Source: a bacterium
GTDB lineage: Bacteria; Latescibacterota; Latescibacteria; Latescibacterales; Latescibacteraceae
Assembly (NCBI GenBank): GCA_021372535.1
Contig: JAJFUH010000219.1
Location: 1-58,130, forward strand
Length of the DNA: 58,130 bases
Direction: 5' to 3'
The notes below the pieces were generated by a model, which had not been told where the DNA came from, ran no database searches, and saw only the letters and a program-made list of their open reading frames with translations. Shown piece by piece: positions 51,915-58,130 of the stretch. Each line of letters opens with the position of its first letter. Position 1 is the first letter of the stretch. The translations under genes and the position numbers were made by a program.

Positions 51915-52841
51915 TCATGCGCTCACCTGTGCAAAGAGTTCGGTCGACAGATACCGCTCGCCCGTGTCGCATCCGATGGTTATGATGAGTTTGCCGTGGT
52001 TCTCCGGGCGTTCCGCCACCCTGAGCGCCGCCCACACATTCGCCCCGGCGCTTATTCCGACGAGGATGCCCTCCTCGCGGGCAAGACGGCGTGATGTTTC
52101 CATGGCATCCTCGTTGGTAACCATGACAATTTCATCGAGGATTTCCCTGTTGAGCACATCCGGTACAAATCCGGCGCCGATGCCCTGGATTTTATGCGAT
52201 CCTGGTTTCCCGCCCGAAAGCACCGGCGAGGCCGAGGGCTCTACCGCTATGACCCGGAGCGAGGGCTTTTTTTTCTTGAGAACTTCGCCGATGCCGGTAA
52301 CCGTGCCGCCGGTTCCCACACCCGCAACAAACACATCCACACCGCCATCCGTATCCTTCCAGATTTCCTCGGCTGTGGTGATGCGGTGAATTTCGGGGTT
52401 CGCGGGATTGCCGAACTGGTTGAGCATAAGGGCATTTTTTGTGGTTCCGACTATCTCCTCCGCCTTGCCGATCGCGCCTTTCATACCCTCGGCCGCAGGA
52501 GTGAGCACGAGCTCAGCGCCTAAAAACGCCAGAAGCTTCCGCCGTTCGAGACTCATGCTCTCGGGCATGGTCAGTATCAGCCGATACCCCCGTGAAGCGC
52601 AGACAAACGCGAGCGCGATACCGGTGTTTCCCGATGTCGGCTCAACCAGCACGCTGCCGGGGCCGATTTTCCCCGCCTGCTCGGCCGCGACTATCATGTT
52701 GAGACCGATTCTGTCTTTCACCGAAGAGAGGGGATTGAACGATTCGAGCTTGACCGCGACCCGTGCGTCGGGAACAGCCATACGGTTGAGCATCACGAGC
52801 GGTGTGTTGCCGATTGTCTGTGTTATATCCTTATAAATCAT
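51915..52841 (-). CDS. cysK: Cysteine synthase (O-acetylserine sulfhydrylase)
   Basis: A 308-residue PLP enzyme of the CysK type. The PLP lysine is Lys42 in PLSSVKDR, the substrate loop is TSGNTGIA and the phosphate cup is [10 protein letters not shown]. It makes cysteine from O-acetylserine and sulfide. AAAAGGAG lies 8 bases before the ATG at 52839-52841; a longer reading has no ribosome site. It is transcribed in the same direction as metW but lies over 200 bases after it, across repeats, so it has probably its own promoter. It shares sulfide supply with the met operon upstream. Confidence 0.95.
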   Translation of the reverse strand: MIYKDITQTIGNTPLVMLNRMAVPDARVAVKLESFNPLSSVKDRIGLNMIVAAEQAGKIGPGSVLVEPTSGNTGIALAFVCASRGYRLILTMPESMSLERRKLLAFLGAELVLTPAAEGMKGAIGKAEEIVGTTKNALMLNQFGNPANPEIHRITTAEEIWKDTDGGVDVFVAGVGTGGTVTGIGEVLKKKKPSLRVIAVEPSASPVLSGGKPGSHKIQGIGAGFVPDVLNREILDEIVMVTNEDAMETSRRLAREEGILVGISAGANVWAALRVAERPENHGKLIITIGCDTGERYLSTELFAQVSA

Positions 52842-52950
52842 TATGATACTCCTTTTCTGTCCGAACACATGTCCTCTCAAAATATGGACATATACTGGTC
52901 TTTTTCATCTTTCATACAGATGTTATTCCGGATTACTCATGAAAATTTTT

Positions 52951-53047
52951 TACCACAAAGACACGGATTATGGGTAATTAATGAATGATCCCTACAATGT
53001 TACATCGGTCAGATATATAAAAACAAATCCGCGAAAATACGTTCGGA
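52951..53047. repeat. Degenerate repeats between cysK and metW
   Basis: TACCACAAAGACACGG (52951-52966) is related to 49203-49225. ATAAAAACAAATCCGCGAAA plus AT (53017-53038) is identical with 49398-49419. The second runs to within 13 bases of the metW stop codon. No coding potential. Confidence 0.45.
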
Positions 53048-53050
53048 TTC

Positions 53051-53692
53051 TTACCGCGTGCGGGTGATCACGAACATGCCGGTCAGGGCAAGCACATTCG
53101 CCAGCGGATTGACCAGCGTCGACCACCGCCATTTCCCGAGCATGAAATACTCTTCCCTGATAATCGAAATATCCTCTTCCCTGCAGAAATCCTTGAAGTC
53201 TTTTATCGTGAGTTGATGTATGTTCGGCGTGTCGTGCCATTCGAACGGAAGCCTCCGGGATTTCGGCATCCGTCCCCGCAGAAGAAGGCTGAGCCGAAGA
53301 TGCCAGTGCCCGAAGTTGGGAAATCCCACGATGCCGCACTTTCCGACACGGAGCATCTCCTTTATCACCGTCCGCGGCTTCGTAATGACCTGGAGCGTCT
53401 GGTTGAGAATCACATAATCGTACGCGTTATCGGGAAAATCCGCAAGCCCCTCGTCCAGGTTGCCGTGGTACACAGAAAGCCCCCGCTCCATGGCGTTGAT
53501 AAGGCTCTGCCAGTTGATGTCGACACCACGGCCTGCAACGCCCTTTTTATCCGTAAGCTCGGCAAGCAGACCACCGTCGCCGCACCCGAGATCGAGCACA
53601 TGAGCCCCCTCGGGAACGATTGCCCCTATGATGTCGCGGTCAGCCCGTGTGAGCCTGTCTATGTGGTTGTTATTCAAGGATATTCCATTCAT
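53051..53692 (-). CDS. metW: Methionine biosynthesis protein MetW
   Basis: A 213-residue class I methyltransferase-fold protein with motif I VLDLGCGDGGLLAEL and GVDINWQSL. The conserved YDYVILNQTLQVI and GFPNFGHWHLRLSLLLRGRMP are MetW hallmarks. MetW works with MetX in homoserine acylation in many bacteria. The start codon follows the metX stop directly (TGAATG), so the two are coupled. Confidence 0.93.
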   Translation of the reverse strand: MNGISLNNNHIDRLTRADRDIIGAIVPEGAHVLDLGCGDGGLLAELTDKKGVAGRGVDINWQSLINAMERGLSVYHGNLDEGLADFPDNAYDYVILNQTLQVITKPRTVIKEMLRVGKCGIVGFPNFGHWHLRLSLLLRGRMPKSRRLPFEWHDTPNIHQLTIKDFKDFCREEDISIIREEYFMLGKWRWSTLVNPLANVLALTGMFVITRTR

Positions 53693-54823
53693 TCATTTGG
53701 CGACACTGTCCAGAAACGCCGTGACTATTCTCGTTAGCTGCTCCTCTTCGATGAGAAAAGCATCATGACCGTAGGAGGAATCGATTTCGATAAAAGATAC
53801 ATCCTTGTCATTCGCAAGGAGCGCCCGGACAATCTCTCTTGACTGCTCGGTCGTGAACAGCCAGTCCGAGCTGTAGGACACAAAGAGATATTTCGCAAGC
53901 ACATCGGCGAAAGCCCGTGTAAGAGGACCGTAACTTCTTGAAATATCGAAATAGTCCATGGCTTTGGTGATATAGAGGTAGCTGTTGGCGTCGAAACGCT
54001 CGGTGAACCGGTGTCCCTGGTAATTGAGGTACGATTCGACAGCGAATTCGGTGGTGAAATCGTAGCTGAAACGGTCGCCCGACTGGAGACGCCGCCCGAA
54101 TTTAGAATCCATGCTCAGTTCCGACAGGTATGTTATATGTCCCACCATGCGTGCGATTGCAAGACCGTGCAGCGGCCCCGGAGTGCCATAGTAGTGACCT
54201 CCCATCCAGTCCGGATCGCTCGTGATGGCGTGACGGCCGACGGCGTTGAACGCTATCCCCTGCGCGGAAAGCTGTGCACAGGATGCAACGGGAATCGCCG
54301 ACCTGACCATCCCGGGATACCGGAGCGTCCACTCGAGCACCTGGAAACCGCCCATCGATCCGCCTGCCATCGAATAGAGCTTCGTGATGCCGAGATGGTC
54401 GATAAGCCGCTTCTGGGCATCCACCATGTCACCGATCGTGATAATGGGAAAATCGAGGCCGTACGGTTTTCCGGTCGCGGGATTCCTCGATCCCGGCCCG
54501 GTCGATCCTTTGCATCCGCCGATGATGTTCGAGCAGATAACCCAGTATTTCCGGGTATCGAATCCTTTTCCCGGCCCGATCATGCCGTCCCACCACCCCG
54601 TCCGGCGGTCACGGGGCTGATGGTATCCCGCAGCATGGGCGTCGCCTGACAGGGCATGGAGAATGAGGATGGCGTTCGAACGGTCGGCGTTCGGCTCCCC
54701 GTAGGTTTCGTATACGATATCTACCGGGCCGAGGGTTTCGCCCGATTCGAGCGTCATGGGATTATCGGCGGAACCGAAAGAAAATTTCTGCTCCTTCACA
54801 AGTCCGACTGAATTCTTTTCCAT
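53693..54823 (-). CDS. metX: Homoserine O-acyltransferase MetX
   Basis: A 376-residue alpha/beta-hydrolase-fold enzyme. The nucleophile is Ser156 in the elbow GGSMGG, with Asp320 (YSSDWLF) and His353 (SSYGHDAF) completing the triad. The HALSGDAHAAG oxyanion region and NIIGGCKGSTGP segment match MetX. It transfers an acetyl (possibly succinyl) group from its CoA ester to homoserine. Which acyl donor is used cannot be settled here, though the adjacent O-acetylhomoserine sulfhydrylase favours acetyl. It lies 88 bases after metY. Confidence 0.95.
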   Translation of the reverse strand: MEKNSVGLVKEQKFSFGSADNPMTLESGETLGPVDIVYETYGEPNADRSNAILILHALSGDAHAAGYHQPRDRRTGWWDGMIGPGKGFDTRKYWVICSNIIGGCKGSTGPGSRNPATGKPYGLDFPIITIGDMVDAQKRLIDHLGITKLYSMAGGSMGGFQVLEWTLRYPGMVRSAIPVASCAQLSAQGIAFNAVGRHAITSDPDWMGGHYYGTPGPLHGLAIARMVGHITYLSELSMDSKFGRRLQSGDRFSYDFTTEFAVESYLNYQGHRFTERFDANSYLYITKAMDYFDISRSYGPLTRAFADVLAKYLFVSYSSDWLFTTEQSREIVRALLANDKDVSFIEIDSSYGHDAFLIEEEQLTRIVTAFLDSVAK

Positions 54824-54911
54824 GAACCGGTCAGCTCCTCACATACAGCATTTCATCACTCACATGCCCATCGTTCGACAGGACGGCTTCACCAATCGAG
54901 AGAATTGCTCA

Positions 54912-56207
54912 TCACGTACAACCGACACTCATCGTGAGCGCACGGTCAAGATCGCCGATGATATCGTCGACATCCTCGATACCGATGCTCAGGCGAATGA
55001 AATCCGGAGTCACTCCGGCCGCGAGCTGTTCTTCTTCCGTGAGCTGCTCGTGCGTTGTAGTCGCGGGATGGATCACGAGGCTTTTTGCGTCGCCGATGTT
55101 GGCAAGATGACTGAACAGCCTGACTCCCTCGATAAACTTCACCGCTGACTGCTTTCCGCCCCTTATACCGAACCCGATGAGCGCGCCCTGGCCGTTGGAA
55201 AGATACTTGTCCCTGAGATGGTATGTCGGCGATGATTCGAGCCCGGGATACCGCACCCATGTCACGCAGGAATGCCCTTCGAGGAACCGCGCCACCTTCA
55301 GCGCATTTTCGGAGTGACGTTCCATCCTGAGGTGAAGTGTTTCGAGCCCCTGAAGAAACATCCACGAGTTGAACGGGCTCAGCGCCGGGCCCATATCACG
55401 GAGTCCGATAACCCGTGCCCTGATGATAAACGCCAGATTTCCGAAGGTTTCCACAAACTTCAAGCCATGGTAAGCGGGATCGGGCTGGACAAACGACGGA
55501 AACCGGCCGGAGCCGGCCCAGTCGAACGTCCCCGAATCGACAATCAGGCCGCCTATGGATGTGCCGTGGCCGCCGATGAATTTCGTTGCCGAATGAACCA
55601 CGACCGCTGTGCCGAATTCGAACGGCCGTTCAAGATATGGCGTGGTGAAAGTGCTGTCCACTACGAGCGGTATACCGTGACGGCGCCCGATTGCAGTAAT
55701 CTTTTCGATATCGCAGATTTCGAGTTTCGGATTGCCGATGGTTTCGGTATAAAACGCCTTCGTTTTATCGGTCACAGCCCGTTCCCATGCATCGAAATCG
55801 TTGGGCGGAACATAGGTCACTTTTATGCCCAGTTTGCTGAATGTGTGGGTGAACAGGCTCACCGTCCCGCCGTACAGGTCGGTGGATGATACGATCTCGT
55901 CGCCCGCTCCGGCAAGGGTAAGGAGCGCTATGGTTTCCGCTGCCTGACCCGACGCGACCGCAAGGGCTCCCACTCCCCCTTCGAGCGAGGCAATCCGCTG
56001 TTCGAGCGCATCCGAAGTCGGGTTCATGATGCGGGTATAGATATTCCCGAATTGTCTCAGCGCGAACAGGTCCGCCGCATGCTGTGTATCGTCAAAAAGA
56101 AACGATGTAGTCTGATAAATGGGAACCGCGCGCGCATGTGTGGTGCTGTCGGGCGTATGCCCGGCATGGACAGCCCTGGTTCCGAAACCCTTAAAATGTT
56201 CATCCAT
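54912..56207 (-). CDS. metY: O-acetylhomoserine sulfhydrylase MetY
   Basis: A 431-residue PLP enzyme of the Cys/Met metabolism family. It starts with [11 protein letters not shown] and has [13 protein letters not shown] and [12 protein letters not shown] in the cofactor region. The PLP lysine is in [12 protein letters not shown]. An internal insertion (about 340-360) and the length of about 430 fit MetY, not the shorter CGS/MetB. It makes homocysteine from O-acetylhomoserine and sulfide. AAAGGA precedes the start and 22 bases separate it from the Rrf2 gene, so they form one operon. Confidence 0.95.
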   Translation of the reverse strand: MDEHFKGFGTRAVHAGHTPDSTTHARAVPIYQTTSFLFDDTQHAADLFALRQFGNIYTRIMNPTSDALEQRIASLEGGVGALAVASGQAAETIALLTLAGAGDEIVSSTDLYGGTVSLFTHTFSKLGIKVTYVPPNDFDAWERAVTDKTKAFYTETIGNPKLEICDIEKITAIGRRHGIPLVVDSTFTTPYLERPFEFGTAVVVHSATKFIGGHGTSIGGLIVDSGTFDWAGSGRFPSFVQPDPAYHGLKFVETFGNLAFIIRARVIGLRDMGPALSPFNSWMFLQGLETLHLRMERHSENALKVARFLEGHSCVTWVRYPGLESSPTYHLRDKYLSNGQGALIGFGIRGGKQSAVKFIEGVRLFSHLANIGDAKSLVIHPATTTHEQLTEEEQLAAGVTPDFIRLSIGIEDVDDIIGDLDRALTMSVGCT

Positions 56208-56229
56208 GATTTTGTCCTTTCAGTATACT

Positions 56230-56670
56230 TCAGATGATATATTCATACGCCCTTTTTCTATTGAGCTCGTGGTGTCTTCTGACCATCTCCGCGAGTGTCA
56301 GTTCATCGAGTACACCATCGATGGCGAGTTTGACCTCGGTCCAGATGTCGCACATGATGCATTCCGGGATTCTCCCGCAGTCCCTGTCGCCTGTGCACGA
56401 GACAATGTCCATGGGACCCTCGAGAGCGCGTACGATCTCACCGAGCGTAATATCCGATGGCTGCTTTGCGAGCTCGTAGCCGCCCTGGGCTCCACGGGTA
56501 CTCTTGACAATTCCCGCGGCGCGGAGTGCGTTCAGTATGTGTTCGAGGTACCGTACCGATATGTCCTGGCTCTCGGCGATCTGGCGAACCATGACTACTC
56601 CCTCGCCATACCTGAGCGCCAGCTCGAGTGCGGCCCGTGCGCCATATCGTCCTTTTGTCGAAAGCTTCAT
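56230..56670 (-). CDS. Rrf2-family regulator with IscR-type cysteine cluster
   Basis: A 146-residue winged-helix regulator. The start MKLSTKGRYGARA and recognition region ISVRYLEHILNALRAAGIVKSTRGAQGGYEL are typical. Cys92, Cys98 and Cys104 fall at the same positions as the E. coli IscR [2Fe-2S] ligands, and residue 107, His in IscR, is Cys107 here. It probably binds a cluster and senses iron-sulfur status, or cysteine in the manner of CymR. It leads the metY-metX-metW operon with GAGG before its start, and so likely autoregulates methionine/cysteine sulfur assimilation. Confidence 0.9.
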   Translation of the reverse strand: MKLSTKGRYGARAALELALRYGEGVVMVRQIAESQDISVRYLEHILNALRAAGIVKSTRGAQGGYELAKQPSDITLGEIVRALEGPMDIVSCTGDRDCGRIPECIMCDIWTEVKLAIDGVLDELTLAEMVRRHHELNRKRAYEYII

Positions 56671-56717
56671 CTTTTCCTCTTTTTTACCCTTTAAAAAACA
56701 GAATTAATGCACCATGC

Positions 56718-56746
56718 ATAATAGTGTTATCCGGTTATCCAGCTAA
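56718..56746 (-). promoter_or_regulatory. Possible promoter of the rrf2-met operon
   Basis: On the minus strand TTAGCT (56741-56746) and TATTAT (56718-56723) are 17 bases apart, about 48 bases before the rrf2 start. The -10 is good, the -35 weak, as expected if activated or tightly regulated. The spacer carries GGATAAC twice (direct repeat). No SAM-riboswitch-like fold is evident in the leader. Confidence 0.4.
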
Positions 56747-56785
56747 GCCAGCTGACATCATTAATCCCACTCGGCTTCGCCGTGT

Positions 56786-56877
56786 CTCCCTTACAAAACA
56801 AAGGGGGAACCAACCCATTCCCCTGTCCGTTTTTTCCTCCCTTAACAAGGGGGGATGCCGCAGGCAGGGGGGATCAC
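56786..56877. repeat. CCCTT...AAGGG hairpin repeat
   Basis: Two related palindromes lie in tandem: CTCCCTTACAAAACAAAGGGGG (split across 56786-56807) and CCCTT-AAC-AAGGG (56839-56851), then ATGCCGCAGGCAGGGGGGAT. They are non-coding and match a widespread type of 'cccttaacaaggggg' intergenic repeat. Confidence 0.45.
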
Positions 56878-57046
56878 ATAGTGTCGAAGAAATCATATAT
56901 TTCTGACTAAAACGTTTCCCATGCTTATCAAAAGGGATATCCAGTATTTTTTATATTTCAGATAATCCACATACCAATCGATTGAAAAGCACCAGTAATA
57001 CATACAACACACATACTAACTGCATAATGAAAGGGAAAAATATCCT

Positions 57047-57096
57047 GAAACGAGTTCAGAACACCTGTCATACCGAACTCGTTTCGGCATCTTTCT
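57047..57096. repeat. Twin hairpins, core copy 3 of the dispersed palindrome
   Basis: GAAACGAGTTC (57047-57057) and GAACTCGTTTC (57075-57085) are perfect 11-bp inverted repeats. The right arm belongs to the palindrome ACCGAACTCGTTTCGGCATC, the same hairpin as in 25681-25768 and 49291-49400. Only the hairpin, not the full element, is conserved here. Confidence 0.6.
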
Positions 57097-57179
57097 CCGA
57101 AACAATACACCGTAAGTAACGGTGCCACAAAACACTTTTCAGATAACCGGTCTTAATTATTACTATTTCAGTAGGAATA

Positions 57180-57208
57180 ATGATATTAAAAAGCGGGTGA
57201 TTTGTCAA
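57180..57208 (-). promoter_or_regulatory. Near-consensus sigma70 promoter in a gene-free gap
   Basis: On the minus strand TTGACA (57203-57208) is followed after 17 bases by TATCAT (57180-57185). It points toward rrf2, about 500 bases away, across the hairpin repeats. No gene or ribosome site follows within 400 bases. Either rrf2 has a very long leader, or this makes an untranslated RNA. The rest of 56671-57267 shows only the repeats listed. Confidence 0.55.
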
Positions 57209-57267
57209 GCGGTTTTTACATTGCATGATCTTGGGGGAGCATTATCCGGAGAAAACCGCCGAAAGCT

Positions 57268-57531
57268 TTATTCTTCGGGAAATTCGTCCGATTCCGAAAG
57301 CGACGAGGATGGGTCTTCCGAAAAACGCGCCGCGATTATCTCCAGCGCCTGATCCGCCTCGTTTTCGGGGACACGTATCTCGATCTCCCCGAGACCGTCC
57401 ATGGTGAACGGATAGACCGACCGTGGAACATCGGCCAGTTTGGTGGCATTCAATCCCTCAGCACGGAGAAGACCAACCGCCATGTCCGCGGTCGGTTCAT
57501 CCCAGGTGCGGAATACCGTTATCTCTTCCAC
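57268..57531 (-). CDS. DUF2007-type small cytoplasmic protein
   Basis: An 87-residue protein with a ferredoxin-like compact fold pattern: 'VFRTWDEPTADMAVGLLRAEGL.A' followed by IEIRVPENEADQALEII. This matches DUF2007 ('putative signal-transducing protein'), a conserved family without known biochemical function. An acidic/serine-rich tail ends it. It starts at a GTG with AGGAG 7 bases upstream inside the 3' end of the preceding gene, so the two are coupled. Confidence 0.75.
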   Translation of the reverse strand: MEEITVFRTWDEPTADMAVGLLRAEGLNATKLADVPRSVYPFTMDGLGEIEIRVPENEADQALEIIAARFSEDPSSSLSESDEFPEE

Positions 57532-57534
57532 AAT

Positions 57535-57846
57535 CTACTCCTCTTTCCCTGAACCGGTTTCCGCCATACGCTGGCATACATACCGTCGGCAGTTTTCCGG
57601 TCTGTTGTCATAATTCATGCACCTGAGACCATCCTCCGAAACATACCTGCAGCGCATGGGCCACTGAATGTAACGAACGCCGTCCTCCTCGTACAGGCGG
57701 GCGCCCTCATGGAGGAGCCACCATTCGCGGAAGGTGGCGTCGTGATACTCATGTTCTGAGATACGCCAGCGGACTGTCGTACAGCACTCTGCACGTTCGG
57801 GGCAGTCCACATCTTCGCACCGTATGCGTTCAAATATGCTTTTCAC
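57535..57846 (-). CDS. YkgJ-like cysteine-cluster protein
   Basis: A 103-residue protein with eight cysteines (10, 15, 21, 22, 66, 76, 86, 91). The CC pair and the later C....R...C spacing match YkgJ-type zinc/iron-chelating proteins, which have a C..........CC...C pattern. A metal site is likely; the function is unknown. The GTG start has only a weak ribosome site. Three bases separate it from the DUF2007 gene. Confidence 0.75.
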   Translation of the reverse strand: MKSIFERIRCEDVDCPERAECCTTVRWRISEHEYHDATFREWWLLHEGARLYEEDGVRYIQWPMRCRYVSEDGLRCMNYDNRPENCRRYVCQRMAETGSGKEE

Positions 57847-58130
57847 AGGTAATCATCCGGTGTGGATTTTACATCATCTGCACAATGGATACATAAATAT
57901 AGCGGTTATTCACGTTTAAGTGAAGATAAAAAACGTTGTATTGATTCCATGCGTAAGCTGAATACGGTTTGCTGGCGACCCCAAATACCACATTGAAATG
58001 AATTGTAATACATTGTTTACAAATAGAATATAGAACATCAACGCCTGTGATTTTATAAACCCGTTGAAAAGCCCCGCGGTCACAACCGGTTTTCGGAAAA
58101 AGAATGGGTGCTGTTCGAGCGAGCCGAAGG
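57847..58130. other. Right-edge intergenic DNA
   Basis: No gene is visible. A small hairpin TTCAC-GTTTAA-GTGAA lies near 57909-57924. The last 45 bases (…TGCTGTTCGAGCGAGCC…) look like the beginning of another short GC-rich intergenic repeat, cut by the window edge. Confidence 0.3.

Noticed and set aside
56671-56760. SAM riboswitch before the met operon
   Set aside because: I could not find the conserved SAM-I or SAM-II helices or core bases in the leader near rrf2; a covariance-model scan would be decisive.

Overview
The window (58,130 bases) looks chromosomal and comes from a Gram-negative-type bacterium. It encodes an RND/adaptor/TolC efflux system, lipoprotein and secretion signals, and a Wzm/Wzt polysaccharide exporter. 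Three proteins end in the 'YPNPFN ... K' FlgD-like/T9SS-type C-terminal domain that is typical of the FCB superphylum (Bacteroidota relatives and candidate phyla such as Latescibacterota, KSB1, Zixibacteria or Marinimicrobia). I cannot name the phylum from sequence alone. Intergenic DNA is unusually rich in short palindromic repeats.

Region 1 (1-30,180) is a surface-glycan locus of mosaic composition. Its left edge carries a partial gene, a large GT-C-like membrane protein and a decayed IS1380-type transposase. A plus-strand block follows (3,496-9,490): methyltransferase, asparagine-synthase-like amidotransferase, B12-binding radical SAM enzyme, GT2 and methyltransferase. It converges on a long minus-strand block (25,661-9,657). 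That block encodes the Wzm/Wzt exporter, a zinc-ribbon methyltransferase, an LPG-synthase-like flippase, a LegB-like 4,6-dehydratase, a sugar nucleotidyltransferase, a second SDR, a DegT aminotransferase, a hexapeptide acetyltransferase, a GT2, a NodU-type carbamoyltransferase, two paralogous methyltransferases and a polytopic membrane protein. A GT4 and another methyltransferase diverge from it, and wecB closes the locus. Together they can build, N-acylate, methylate, carbamoylate and export an aminodeoxysugar-containing polymer.

Region 2 (30,458-38,748) holds a PepSY-like secreted protein, tRNA-Tyr, a TetR-TolC-adaptor-RND efflux operon with a clear dyad upstream of tetR, and an aldo/keto reductase.

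Region 3 (38,820-50,154) is the most unusual part. A BlaI repressor is followed by a BlaR1-type M56 metalloprotease whose penicillin-sensor domain is replaced by a TolB-like beta-propeller plus a FlgD-like tail. Two secreted propeller proteins follow. The three proteins are built from shared modules: P1+tail, P1+P2+tail, and M56+P2+tail. Upstream lies a soluble protein with two degenerate chemoreceptor-tip segments, then a second, orphan BlaI with its own dyad.

Region 4 (50,366-57,846) is housekeeping: bacterioferritin and a small membrane protein, a Nudix hydrolase, cysK, an IscR-like Rrf2 regulator leading metY-metX-metW, and a DUF2007/YkgJ-like pair. The gaps here carry many dispersed palindromic repeats, including a 110-bp element with perfect 14-bp terminal inverted repeats.
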